A DNA stretch of 64,000 nt, taken from Gossypium raimondii. Its lineage: Eukaryota > Streptophyta > Magnoliopsida > Malvales > Malvaceae. The stretch covers positions 51,169,924 to 51,233,923 of the forward strand of contig NC_068570.1 of NCBI RefSeq assembly GCF_025698545.1. Direction: 5' to 3'. The notes under the pieces are model-generated. The model was not told where the DNA came from, searched no databases, and saw nothing but the letters and a program-made list of their open reading frames with translations. Position 1 is the stretch's first letter. Each line of letters begins with the position of its first letter. Both the position numbers and the translations under genes were made by a program. Positions 12,765 through 24,610 of this stretch are shown piece after piece.

Positions 12765-14357
12765 ATTAGCTAACAAGAATAATAATGTCACGAGAGGGTG
12801 ACATGTCGCAAGCTTGGAAATATGAAGAGCAAAATTAGATTGTTAATTGCGGATTATTAGAGGTCAACTTGAGCTTTTTGAACCAATTTCTTTCTTGGCC
12901 TTGTGTTCCTAGAACAACTTTGTTGTTTTTATGATAACAGGATTGGCATTCAATTTATATATATTATGATAAATTAATCGTCCCTTATCGAATAATTGAA
13001 ACCTCTGCTTTAGACTTTGAGTCTCCTTGATTCAGACAAAGCTTACGACATCAAGAAACACTTGTCCATGATTCTGGCAAATTCCATCAAGAGGAATATT
13101 CCTCAATTTGAAACCGTCTCCTTTAAGTTGCACTTCTTCAAACCCCCAGTTAGAGGTGCCACAAACCGACAGAAGTAGTTTCAACCATTGTTGGCAATCG
13201 AGATTGCTCACCACACCCATAGCTTAACAATGTGAGCATCAATGGTGACGTTTTAGGCATTGGACGTGGCCACTGCATGAGAAACAAAAGCCAGCTGGGA
13301 AAAGAGAAAAAAGAAAGCTTGCGTAGCCACCCCCACACACGTTATCGGCTTATTGTTGATTGTTGAAATCATCACTCGATCGGTTAGTGTGAACATTGGC
13401 ATGTTCTTACATATATGAAACTGTCCATGTTTTAGTGTTTGAAGAAAGAAATCAACAAAAGCATATATTTTAGATATATTTTTTTGTAAAGTGATGATGG
13501 CCGGAATAAAGGGAACTATCCTGTTTTGAGGAATGAGGGAGGATTGAACATGTTTCTTGTAGGAACTGCAAATCAGCAAAATGCTTAGGTCATTACATGT
13601 CAATGGCTCCATGTTTTACTTTGGGCTATTTTTAACGTTTGTCTCTGTTTGTTTTGTAGTGAAAGTGTGAAACCTTTTTTTTTTTTTTTTTGTTATAACG
13701 TTTACCTTTGCTAATTTTTTTTCTTTGCAACTTTTAACTGTAAATTTTGCAGATACTCCTACAACAATTAATGAAAAATAGTCAAGATTATTTCTAAGAA
13801 TTTGGCTAATAAATGAAGTCAACAGCTGCATTTATGTTCTTCAACTGGAAATAAAAAGGAAAAAGAAAAATGAAGAAGAATGAATGTCAGGAAATACATG
13901 ACCCAAAAGAATAACTTCAATTTCAAAGTTCAAACCATGATATCATCAGGAACTTTGGGTAGAAAAGTTTTCATCTTTTCATCATTTTGGGTTCTTGTTT
14001 TTCACCCAATCAATCGATTTTCTTTTTTGGCCTGAATCAATCAATCAAGTTTCATGAACCAAATTGCGAAGTTTTTTTTTATTTTTTTTATTCTATTTTT
14101 TCTAAATTTTGATGAAGAAAGTGAGTCTGAAATTCCGTGTCCAAATTTCCTTTTTCTAATCGAACCTCCAATAGACTAAAACTGGCCTCTTAAAGAGTGT
14201 AAGAAAAGCTGCGGAAGAAGACAAAATCCATGCAACAGAGTCTTCACTAGTATTTATTCTCTTTTTTGTTTCAACTTTCACTAAAACACCCACCTCTCTT
14301 TTTTTCTCTCTCGTCTCTTTCTCGTTGTTTATATTGTCTGATAATCTTAGGCACAAT
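12765..14357. other. 3' region of SKS and upstream region of the G2-like gene
   Basis: 12765-13000 is the likely 3' untranslated region. 13020-13350 has coding-like composition in short frames on both strands that I cannot assign to a family. 13668-13691 is a T-run. 14290-14335 is a pyrimidine-rich leader just ahead of the next gene. No other gene is seen. Confidence 0.5.
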
Positions 14358-15780
14358 ATGAAGAGAGTTGATGTTGATAGTTGTTGGCTTAAAGGGTGTT
14401 GTTCTTCATCTTCTTCCCTCGACGACAGCGGTGGAATCAGCGTTTATTCACCGTCACCATCGATGATGAGAGTTATGAGGCGATGCCACCATAAGGACGA
14501 TAATCTGCAGCTGCCTGAAATAAGCTTGAAATCGCCAATCGTAAGGCCTTATGTTAGATCAAAAATGCCTCGTTTAAGATGGACACCTGATCTTCACCAA
14601 TGCTTTGTGCATGCAGTTGAACGCTTAGGTGGAGAAGACAGTAAGCTACCTTGTAATATTTTATTAACCCTTTTTCCAACACCTTTCAGTTTTTCATTAT
14701 GGTTTTCAACTATATAGGGGCTACCCCAAAGATGGTTTTACAGATAATGGATGTGAAAGGACTAACAATCTCCCATGTTAAGAGCCATCTCCAGGTTTTG
14801 ATCAAATACTACAAATATCTATATTGTTTGAAAAGAATTCTGGGTTTGTATTTTTCAATTTTTGGTTTGCCATGTATGAACAGATGTATAGGAGCACCAA
14901 GCATGAACAGATGATACAAGGTATACATGAGAAAACTAATATGTTACTAGTGCATGCTCTTTAATTTACTTCTATCCAACTTAAAGTGCATGGAATATAA
15001 AACTTTTCTAATCCCAGTTGCCAATATCTTGAATTATTATGAAATATGTGTTTGTATGGTTATGTAAGTTACAGAAGCAGCTACTGCATCAAGGAGAAAC
15101 GAGAAGGTATCAGAACTGATGAACTGCCCACAAAATCAACAGTTTAAGGATCAAGTGAGACCCTATAACCTAGGCCTCGGAATTGAAGGGATGCCTTCAT
15201 TTACCATCTTTCGGCAGCCACAATGGTATATATATCTATATGTATATCTACATCTATATCTATATCCAGTGTTGCTATATTTGCACTTAATTCTTAGAAG
15301 CCAAAAAAAAAGGGTGTCTTTGAATCTTCCCTCTGAAAATGTTTATATTGAGACCTTCCTCCATATATGCAGGAATGGAAACAAAGTGAGTAACCAGTTA
15401 TCATACAGGGAATTAACAAATAAAGGATCCGAGCAAAGATCAAGTACTTCATATATAATCTTCAAGGATTTACTCAAAAGTTGCACCATCCCAGTAATGA
15501 TCTCTCTCTCTTTCTCTTTCCTTCCTTTTGTTCATATATAGATTGATCTAATTGAAGGGTTTCGGTCCTACAGGAGAATCGTGAAAAGCTAAACGTGGGA
15601 CAACATGGTGGTGCAGATTGGAAATGCAATCATCAAAGATTGGTTCACTTAGGGGATCATAGTCAAGCATCTGATAGTTCAATTCTTCGGTCGCTTAACT
15701 CAAAACTTTCCCAGAAAATGTCGAGGCGTGGCAAAGCTGAGGGCCTCAATGATGTCTCTTTAGAACTCACTCTTGCTTGA
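14358..15780 (+). CDS. GARP/G2-like Myb-type transcription factor with EAR motif
   Basis: Six exons: 14358-14640, 14718-14794, 14884-14920, 15075-15225, 15373-15493 and 15574-15780, totalling 876 nt or 291 residues. The single Myb-like GARP domain spans about 68-127: KMPRLRWTPDLHQCFVHAVE, then RATPKMVLQIMDVKGLTISH and VKSHLQMYRS. The SHLQMYR ending is the G2-like form of the SHAQKYF motif. The C terminus, VSLELTLA, contains an LxLxL EAR repression motif (286-290). A Ser-rich acidic N terminus (16-35) precedes the domain, and the coiled coil of MYB-CC/PHR proteins is not evident. The family resembles Arabidopsis At2g40260/At1g14600-type proteins; this is from memory. A nuclear DNA-binding repressor is the inference. 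The start is the first ATG in frame (14358); the same frame upstream opens with a TTG only. Confidence 0.9.
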
Positions 15781-16220
15781 AACTATGCATATAAAAGAAC
15801 GTAACATAACCAGTGTGGAATATCAAAAAGATTCTGTCTTGTTACGCTGTTTTGTTGGCTAAATTTCTTAAGTCTACAATTCTACGTACTTATCCTTACC
15901 TGCGATAAGATCATTTGACTCCGATATTTATTCACTCGAATACTAACCATTGCACGAGACAAAGGCTTAACAGTATAGCTACCTCCAATTATGACGAAGG
16001 TGACCAAAGGCCTAAATGCATAGGGTGATAAGCCAAGCTTGATTCACGTGTGCCAGTTGCACTGTGGGCTGTGGCTCGACCACACTGTAGAAACTTTTTT
16101 CTGTTTGTGGGTTAGGTTGATGATTGAAATTTCAAGTCTTTCTTGAGTCAATAGAAAGTTTGGTAGACAAAGCACTCGCAAACTAATCCCTGTCAGCTTT
16201 AACAAAGGAAATTTGTGCAA
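15781..16220. other. 3' flank of the G2-like gene
   Basis: No coding signal is seen. It holds the 3' untranslated region of the transcription-factor gene and unassigned sequence up to a probable solo LTR. Confidence 0.5.
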
Positions 16221-16680
16221 TGTTACACTTTAAGAAAAGAATTTAGGTTAGAATTTTGAAGATAATATTATTAAAAAGTGTGGTTAAGAATTTTAAAATA
16301 ATTAATTAATCATTAATGATGTCATAATCATAAAAATAAGTCATGTTAAAATCAAGTGACTCGAATCTTTATTTAAATAAAATACAGTGGTAAAATAAAA
16401 TAAAAATATAATCTATATAGAACTACACTTCTTTTATTTTATTTTAGAATAAGGTTTTTAAACCTTTGATATTGATTAGAATGATGTGTTTCAATCTTAT
16501 TACTCCTATTAGAATATTGCTTTACAAGCCTATAAATAGATATAGTCTACTCCTCTTGTAATGATTCGAATTCAACATAGTAAATTTTATTTTCCTCTTC
16601 CTTTGATTTTTTCTCAAAAGGATTTCCACGTAAAAATCTGTGTGTTTTTTACAAGCCATTTCAAGTATCGGCAAATAACA
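16221..16680 (+). repeat. probable solo LTR, Ty1/copia type
   Basis: The 460-bp segment begins TGTTACAC and ends AAATAACA. Its 3' half carries a promoter-like CCTATAAATAGATATAG (16540s), followed by CTCTTGTAATGATTCGAATT and a CCACGTAAAAATCTGTGTG stretch, the order typical of small plant copia LTRs. Flanking 5-mers (TGCAA and CATTT) do not match, so the exact ends or a clean insertion are unproven. Confidence 0.5.
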
Positions 16681-16689
16681 CATTTTTAA

Positions 16690-17138
16690 GATATAATGAT
16701 AAATTTAGTCCAAACGTTTACTTATTTGTTAATTTTGACACATGTTCTTCTTTCGGGGTCTTTTGGTCCTCAACTTCTAAAATTTAATCAATTTTCTTTC
16801 TTTTGAATGGAAAAATTAACTAAACTGTTAAAATTTTACTCGTGTTGACGTGACAGCTCACATGGTATTTATCCATGTTAAAAAAATAAACTGTTAAAAA
16901 AGTTAATAAAAACCTTTAGAAAATTTATCTATGTTAGTAGTGAAGTATACATAAAATACCAAGTGAGCTGACATGTCAATATCATTAAATTTTTAGCATT
17001 TTGGTCAGTTCTTTTTTTATAAAAAAAGTAAACAATTTGACTAAATTTTAAAGGTTGAGCGCTACAATGACTCAAAAAAAGAATAAAGATCAAAATGACA
17101 AAATGAATAAATATTAGGAGCTAAATTTATTTTTATGT
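16690..17138. repeat. inverted-repeat element (MITE-like)
   Basis: The left arm (ATAAATTTAGTCC...TTTTGACAC) and the inverse of the right arm (AAATAAATTTAGCTCC...TTTTGATC) match imperfectly, and GCTCACATGGTATTTAT is mirrored by ATACCAAGTGAGCTGACATG further in. The arms account for most of the length. The target duplication is not resolved. Confidence 0.5.
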
Positions 17139-18129
17139 TTTTTTAAACAACCAAATGGGTGAATCACTCGTTGTCATAAAGAGATAACCATACAAGCAAG
17201 TGCGTTCTATCTTATACAAGCAAGTAAATTACAATATGGAATGGTCCTCGAAAGTGCCCGAAGGCTAAGAAAGGTCTCAAAGTAGACTGAGACTGATGTC
17301 AATAAACCTTGAACATCAACAAGGTAAAGACAGTGGTCTGAAAAGTGAAAGATAAAAAACAAAACACAAAAATTAGGGCTTATTGTTGTAGCCAATAGAG
17401 AGCAAATATATTACAATTACCTTTTGTATTAAGAACTAAGAACTAAAGTCATCAAAACTTGAGGCTTGTTGAACTGATAAGATTGCTAAAAAATACTTTT
17501 TTATTTTTTTGAAATAAAATGGTTGGGATTTTATTCAAATAGAAGCCTATAAAGACAAGCCCAACAAAACAAAACAGAAATTACAACCCAAAATAAATAA
17601 GACCAACCCAATGAACAGGCTAAACATAAGGGAAATTAGTTCTGATAGAAGAAAAGAAAACCGACAAAGCATTAAAAGAAACATAAATGATCCCAACTAT
17701 CCAGGCAGATTGTTCAATTCCAAAGCATCTGAAAAGCAAAACCCTTCAGCAGCCTGTTAGAGTATCATCCCATCAATCTGCTTCAATAATATATTGGAAT
17801 GTGTTCTTTCAAAAACCATTGCGCCTCTTCAGAATCTTGACACTCCTTTATCTAAAAAGACCCAAAAATTCATCTTCCAACTATTTCCTTCCCATATTCC
17901 AAAATGGGGAACCAATATCAGATGTGGCTTATACGATGTGGTTATCGTCGATTTACTTCAACAACATCGAGTGCATAGGCAACAACATCGCCCACAAGAT
18001 AAGTTGTTTCATTTCTTTTAAGACCCTCTGCAGCCAAAGTATAAGCAGCATCGTTTATATGATTTTGTACATGGTGGAAAACACAGTTTTGGAAAATCAC
18101 ACATGACGCACGAATATTATGAATATATG

Positions 18130-18543
18130 CTCTAATTACTAACCATTCCTCTCTATTTCTTTCAGATTACGAATCACGAACAAGCAATCTCCTTCGACTT
18201 TTACATTTAGAAAACCCATTTGAGCTCCTGTCAAAACTGCCTAGAAGCAAGCCATCGTCTCTGCTGCAAATGGTGAAGGTATGTTGGCATGCAAAATAGT
18301 TTTTGAACAAAAAATATTACCTATGTCATTTCTAATAATAATCCCTGAACAGGATCTATTATCTTGCTTCCAAAATCCTGCATCAAAATTTATTTTGACA
18401 AAAGGGTTCTGAAGCGCCTTCCACACACCAGCGGGTTCGATTTGCTCTGCAATTTTGCTCTTTTCCCCTATATTTTCACCCAAATACTTTCTGATGAAAT
18501 ATATTGTCTCCCTTGCAGTCGCACTTTTCCCTTCATGTAACAA
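18130..18543 (-). pseudogene. LINE ORF2 RNase H (RVT_3 type)
   Basis: FVKINFDAGFWKQDNRSCSG, then SPFAAETMACF and MGFLNVKVEGDCLFVIRNLK, show the RNase H fold with its Asp, Glu and Asp positions. A TAG stop at about 18240 splits the domain. A further tail with INDAAYTLAAEGLKR-like sequence, matching the conserved end of the domain, continues to about 17950. The rest down to 17492 is the 3' untranslated region. Confidence 0.82.
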
Positions 18544-18657
18544 TTTGTTGCATGTAGTCTAGATTGCCCACAACCCACAGCAAAACAATCGACAAAGGTA
18601 CATGAAACTATTTTCAAAAAAACTGTTTACCCATTCTGCCATTTGAGTCATATGCAT

Positions 18658-19098
18658 CTACGTACATTGTGTGAACCTTAACTGTTGCCAGATCTCTTTT
18701 GTGTGCAAACACTCTTGAAAAACATGTTCAATTGTTTCCACACCATTGTGACAGCGGTGACAGTTCGCAGAGTTCATCAACCTCCTGTAGCATAGGTTTG
18801 CATAAGTAGGCACATAGTTGTTCATAATCCTTAACTGTTGCCAGATCTCTTTTGTGTGCAAACACTCTTGAAAAACATGTTCAACTGTTTCCACACCATT
18901 GTAACAGCGGTGACAGTTCGCAGAGTTCATCAACCTCCTGTAGCATAGGTTTGCATAAGTAGGCACATAGTTGTTCATAATCCTCCATGTTGTAATTTTT
19001 ATTTCGGAGGGTAGATCAATATTCCAGAGCTTTTTGTATAAGCTAGAGTAGGGGTAGAAATTCCCATCAGTAGAAATTCCATAATGGTTATGTATCAA
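18658..19098 (-). pseudogene. LINE ORF2 zf-RVT region with tandem 51-residue duplication
   Basis: The zinc-binding segment NCHRCYNGVETVEHVFQECL is present twice in tandem, each in a 153-bp unit (18676-18828 and 18829-18981) that keeps the frame. By eye the two units differ at only two positions, so the duplication is far younger than the decay of the element. A single copy of this domain is normal for the family. Confidence 0.88.
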
Positions 19099-19771
19099 CC
19101 ATTTGTACGCACTTCGAACCGTATATTCCCCCGTAGCTTCACCACTCCAAGCGCGAACATCCTTCTATGGAACAAGGGGTAAATAAATGGCTAAAATCTG
19201 TTGAGTATCATCAACGACAAAGGTAGAATTGATTAAATCCTCCTTCCAATTATTTGTTTGCTAGTCTATTAAATCTGCCACTCTTTGAATAGAAAAATCT
19301 AGTATGGGATTTTGAATTCATTGATTTTAATTTCCAGGTATCCATACATCCGCCCTCAATACTTGAAACAATTCTCCAACACATTCTAGCCTCCAAAATG
19401 TCCTTGGTGGCCCATATGCTTCTCCAGGTATAAGAAGGTAGTTGTCTTAAACTTGACTCCATAAAGCTAGTATTTGGAAAATATTTACTTTTAGAGTACG
19501 TGCTAATAATGAATCTGGATAACTAAGCAACCTCCATCATTGTTTAGCAAGTAGGGCTGAATTAAATTGAGATAAAGAGCAAAAACCTAGGCCACCATAA
19601 CTTTTCAATTCACATAATCGGTTCCATGTACACCAATGAATACCAAGCTTATTACTACTTCAACGCCACCGTAGCTTGGAGGACCGATTTTATAAATACC
19701 TATTTGCCTCATTGTGAGAGATATCGAATACTCGATCCAAAAATTTTTGCTCACATCCCGTCCTTAAGACT

Positions 19772-20811
19772 CTATATAGCTTTTCTTTTACCACCACTGA
19801 CAATGTTTGGTAGGCCTAGGTACTTCTCTAGTACTGTAGAAATCCGTATGTTCATCATTTGGGAAACCACTTCCTTACTCGCGTTTGTAGTGTTTGAGCT
19901 AAAAAACGCTGTGGATTTCTCAAACTTGATGCACTGCCCAGAAATGTCTTCATACTCCCTTAGGATTCCTTTCAGAGCATTAGCACCATTATACGTAGCT
20001 CTCCCAAAGAGTAAGTAATCATCTGCAAACATTAAGTGAGTAATCTGTGGCCTCCTTTTATAAACATTCGCACCCCTTATCAATCTTTCCTGATTTACAA
20101 GTTTCATTAGCATCAAAAGCTCTTCTCCGCAAAATAAGAACAAATACGGATTCAAAGGGTCACCTTGTCTCAATCCCCTTTCCAGTTTAAAAATTCCACT
20201 AGCCTGCCCATTTAGAATAACAGAATAGGATATTAAGTTAATACATCTTATTATGAAATTCACCCAAGAATCTGCAAAACCCATTGATCTCATCATTAGC
20301 TCAATGAAAAGCCATTCTACTCGATCGTAGGCTTTACTCATATCAAGCTTCAAAGACATCTGCCATTTCTTTCCAATTCTCTTATTTTTAAACGCATGAA
20401 ATACCTCATAGGCTAGAAGAACATTATCCGTAATGAGGCGCCTTGGTACAAAGGCACTTTGTGCCTCATCTATACACAATTCCAACATCTTTTGAAAACA
20501 GTTTACTACTATTTTTGCAATAATCTTGTAAAGCATTGTACAAAGGCTAATTGGCCTAAAATCTTTCAATTTGGTAGGGTTGCAATCTTCGGAATCAAAA
20601 CAGTATTCATCTTACTAATGAATTCCATCTATGATCCTTTATTGAAAATATCCAAGTAAAAATTGTTGACATCTCCCCCAATAATGTGCCAGTGTTTCTG
20701 ATAAAAGAGCACAGGGAAACCATCCTCCCCCGAAGCCTTTGTTGGGCCTATAAACTTAAGAGCCTCTTGCATCTCCTCCACTTTGAACTCTGCTATCAAC
20801 ACGTTATTCAT
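19772..20811 (-). pseudogene. LINE ORF2 reverse transcriptase
   Basis: Residues KASGEDGFPVLFYQKHW (20811-20629 segment) and then DFRPISLCTMLYKIIAKIVV, AQSAFVPRRLITDNVLLAYE and GLRQGDPLNPYLFLFCGEEL mark the palm and finger blocks. The catalytic FADDYLLFGRA motif is intact within 19772-20569. One frame change separates the two segments near 20600. The ORF continues toward lower coordinates through 19462-19250 with a thumb/connection region. Confidence 0.92.
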
Positions 20812-21145
20812 TTTAGCGGTAACATACTTATTAACACCAGATAGTAAATGGTTGTGTCATCAATACCCTTAGAGGAGAATAAATCATTAAAATAATTCCT
20901 GGCCACTCTCTCTATATCAGCAGGATCGGAAACAGTGTGCCCATCAGCATCTTGTAAGCTTCTAATTTTATTGAAACGACGCCTATTAGAAGCAAATTTA
21001 TGGGAAAAAAATAAGTGTTTTTGTCACCTGATTTTAACCAATTGGCCCTAGCTTTATGCTCTCAAAAGCGTTCTTATTTTTTTGCTTCAAAGTTAAAATG
21101 CATTTTGACATTGATAATCTCAGCCAACACCTCATCAGTTCGATC

Positions 21146-22066
21146 CTATTGATTTAATTCTTCAAGACGTTGACTCAACCTCTTTGTTAAAGCACATTGT
21201 TTATACCAAATTGTATTTTCCCACTTTTGAAGGCCCATCATAACAAACCTTAATTTTTCTGGTAAAGGCCCAACATGCAATGTCCACAATCTTTGAATTT
21301 CGTCCTCACATGATTCCTCCATACACCACCAAGATTTAAACTTATAAGACTTCTGGCAACACATCGACTCTTTCTGATCAGTTCTAATTAGCAACAGGCA
21401 ATGGTCGGAGAATGATTGAGAAAGATGCCACAAGGAAAATTTTGGGAAAAGTTCCCCCCACTCAATCGTAGCAACCCCTCTATCGAGTCGCTCTTTTATA
21501 TTAGTTTCACGCCAGTTTCCAAGTAAACCAAGGACCAATATATCCGATATCCTCTAAAGTACAATTCTCCAACACATTACGAAATTCTTCTATTCTTCGA
21601 TCATCCTTTGGGATATCCCTTTTCTCTCATAAGAAAAGAGTATCTCATTAAAATCTCCATTCACAAGCCAATGGAGTGTACAAAATCTACTTAGATTTTT
21701 CAGCTTATTCCACGTTCCTTTTCTACTGTGATTATATAAGGACCCATAAAAATCAGTCCATCTCCATTTTGGGCTATCTAAATGTTCTTGAATCTCCACA
21801 TCAATATAATTATTTGAGTAGCTTCGAAGTGTGACCGAACAACCCTCCCTCCATCCTAGACTTAAGCCATCCCTTGATCCATCAGCCCCTACATCGATTC
21901 CACATAAAAAACCACATTTCATACGCACCTTCTTCATTCTAGTATCTGAGAGTTTTGTCTCCATAAAGAAGCTAAGGTGGGGAGAGTATAACTTCAACAT
22001 GTGTTGAAGCCTTTGAACATTTTGTGGATTCCTCAAACCGCGAACATTCCAACATAATAGTTTCAT
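21146..22066 (-). pseudogene. LINE ORF2 N-terminal part: APE-type endonuclease
   Basis: It begins MKLLCWNVRGLRNPQNVQRL at 22066, the standard opening of plant L1 ORF2. The metal-binding ETKL motif follows, then the WLVNGDFNEIL motif near 21650. The frame is broken near 21590 and picks up again to 21146 with SDHCLLLI, the conserved terminal motif of the nuclease. In active elements it nicks target DNA for target-primed reverse transcription. Confidence 0.88.
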
Positions 22067-22239
22067 TGTATTCGGTCGGCATGCCCCTAGGCAGCCGCTG
22101 ATATCTATAAGGCTTGTAGTTTCTCACCATTAGTAGAATTATTGGATGTTGAATCTGATTTTTTTAAAAGAAATATGTAAATCTAGGTCGTTTCTTCCCT
22201 TCCCCAACTTGAATAGTGTCATCCTCCAAGACATGACTC

Positions 22240-23000
22240 ATTGTTTGTAAACCCAACCCAATATTCAAATCTTCTTTCGGCAACTCATCTTTTAAGGAAA
22301 GTCCTTCTAAATCAAATCCCAAGATAAGATTAATTGTTAATAGCTGTCTTTCCACCCTTCTCTCCTAGAATCGCTCCAAAGCTTTCTCCTTTCCTTATTT
22401 GTGCCAAACAATCTGTCATCCCCATCTTCCCGAAACCAGACGCTACTTCCCACCAACGCTCTCTTTGGCGGCATCTAGAGAGACATTCCATCCTACCGAC
22501 ATCTCTTCTCTCCCATTATTAAGCCGAACTGAGCAAAAGTTGTCTCCATGCCTTAAAATGCCACAAATAAAACAAAATAGGGACAGTTTCTCATACTTAA
22601 AGATGGCATAAGTAGAGTGATTAGGAGAGATTATTAGCTTCTTATTTCTTTTTAGCAACTTACAAATATTAATTTGGACTCTAATTCGCATAAATTTTCT
22701 CCCCAAACCAAAACTTTTCTTTGTATCATATTCAACAAATGAACCAATAAAATCCCCGAATTGCTTGGCCATTCTTTCAGAGAAAAATCTCGAGTTTAAA
22801 TCATGTACTTGAACCTAAAAATTATAAAAAATTAATGGGATTAACAAGGGATCTTCATCATCTCGTAATCGGTGGAAAATTAGTAAATGGTTATTGAAAG
22901 ACTATGGTGACCCATTTTCCACCCATTCAATATCCATTTTATTGAAAATTTTAAAAAAATTGCATTTATCCCCTAAGTCTGAGATTTGGAGCCCCTAAGA
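22240..23000 (-). pseudogene. LINE ORF1: DUF4283-type domain and CCHC zinc knuckle
   Basis: The minus strand encodes LLIFHRLRDDEDPLLIPLIF and, further on, FSERMAKQFGDFIGSFVEYD, typical of the DUF4283 domain of plant LINE ORF1. The zinc knuckle CFICGILRHGDNFC (CX2CX4HX4C) follows at about 22555-22600. This is a nucleic-acid-binding chaperone-like protein in intact elements. It is interrupted by stops near 22888 and 22800 and near the downstream end. Confidence 0.8.
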
Positions 23001-23602
23001 GGATGCCATAGATTCACCATTGTCATCCTCAGGGCCGAGAAATAAACCACGCTAGCAGTTAAACAACATCCCACCAGACAGAACTCATAGACAGATCCCT
23101 ACTCATTCTACTCCCTATTATTATCCCATCTCACTTCTTCGTCATCTTCGATCCGCAGATTCTCCATACCCCTTTCCATAGAAACCATTCACTCACACTA
23201 AGTCACGGTGAAAACTGTAACACTCTAAAACCAGAACAAGACAAAAAGTGAATCTAAAAAATTTTGAAAATAAAAAAATAAAACAAAAAACACATGTTAG
23301 AGAGACAGGCCAGAACGTGTCAATAGATAGACTTGTTTAGGTTTGGGAAAGATTTTACACTTAAACTAAAACAGATTGCTAAAATAAAGTTAAGTTAACA
23401 CTTAATATGGATAATTGTTTCAAAAACAATTAAAGTGTCATCCATATTTATTTTACGATATATGAAGATTAAATTTTTTAAAATTTGTGGATATCCCTCC
23501 CAATAATGTTACCTCTAAGGTTCAAATTAGAGTTTTCTCCTTAAGAGTGCAATGTGCCGTATTATTACATCTAACACTTGTTGATTATCCAAGATAAATT
23601 TT

Positions 23603-24150
23603 AGGGTAAACTACACCATTAGCCACTAAACTATGTGTAAGTTTTCGTTTTGGTCACTTAACTAAAAAAAATACAATTTGATCATTGAACTATTTAAAAG
23701 TTTTCATTTAAGTCATTGAACTATTCAAAATTTTTTTTATTTAAGTCACTAGGTTGTTAAGTTTTTTTTTTTTAGTTTCACTAGCGAGCTCCAAGTGACG
23801 ATTCAACGACCAGTATAGTGGATTAGTGCCCATTGATAAGTAAAAGAACACACCTTAAATCCAAGTTAATCAAACAGTCAATGTCAAAGATCAAAGAAAA
23901 AAGTTATTTGAATTTTGGTTCATAAATTCGTGACATCCAAAGTTATTTTATGAAGAAAAAAACTTAACTGTAAAAGAGAAAGGGAAAGAGAACTTTTAAT
24001 TGATGCAAGCAATGTGAACAAAGAAAGTTATATAGCATCGGCTTTAACAATGTGATGACTTAAATAAAAACTTTTGAATAATTTAGTGATCGAATTATAA
24101 ATTTTTTAGTTAAGTGATCAAAAGGAAAACTTACCCATATAGCCATATAG
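23603..24150. mobile_element. MITE with long terminal inverted repeats
   Basis: The left arm (from about 23603, with GTAAGTTTTCGTTTTGGTCA) and the inverse of the right arm (24150 leftward, with GTAAGTTTTCCTTTTGATCA) match over roughly 100 bases, including CACTTAACTAAAAAA and TTAAGTCAT. The centre has no coding capacity. The length of the arms suggests a Mutator-type or foldback MITE. No certain target duplication could be read. Confidence 0.68.
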
Positions 24151-24244
24151 TATGTTGTTGGGAGTGTTGAAGTCCCGTGTTAGTAGTTTTGCCCCATTTT
24201 TCAATGTGATATTGAATATGTTTGTTGACTTATTTTTATTCTAT

Positions 24245-24610
24245 TAAATGAATCAATGTGTACTGAATTGTGCTTCAATATGTATATTGTTTGCTGCCTT
24301 ATGCTAATTAAAAATTGTTTAATTTGTTCAATGTGCTAAAATGTCTCAATGTTTGCTACTTAATGTTGATTACAAATTGTTTAATTTTAACACATGTTTC
24401 AATGTTTGTTGCATTGTGTTGATTAGGAAATTTTTTTGTCTGTTCAATGTGTTAAAATGAGTTTATGGTTGTTTGGTTTTTTGCCTTGTGCTGCTTACAA
24501 ATTGTTTAATTTGTTGAATGTGTTCAAATGGCTCAATGTTTGGTACCTTGTGTTGATTAGAAATTATTTAATTTGTTTAATGTGTTAAAAAATGTTAAAT
24601 AAATCAATGT
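24245..24610 (+). repeat. degenerate tandem repeat, about 60-80 bp period
   Basis: Variants of GTTGATTACAAATTGTTTAA followed by TTGTTCAATGTGTTAAAATG and CTCAATGTTTG(C/G)T recur about five times with substitutions and small indels. It lies immediately upstream of the Mutator-like transposase remnant. Confidence 0.6.

Larger units (their letters stand above)
17492..23372 (-). mobile_element. L1-type LINE, nearly full length, inactive
   Basis: The minus strand carries, in order, an ORF1 with a zinc knuckle, then ORF2 with endonuclease, reverse transcriptase, zf-RVT and RNase H. A candidate 12-bp target duplication, AGATTGCTAAAA, lies at 17480-17491 and 23373-23384. The 3' end abuts an A/T-rich tail next to the low-coordinate copy. 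About 5.9 kb is close to the full length of plant L1 elements with an RNase H domain. Several stops and frame changes split both ORFs, so it cannot encode working proteins. It probably inserted as a complete copy, which is uncommon because most LINE copies are 5'-truncated. Confidence 0.85.

Noticed and set aside
13253-13612. 119-residue minus-strand frame
   Set aside because: Composition follows AT-rich non-coding DNA, there is no recognisable motif, and it overlaps no plausible exon pattern.
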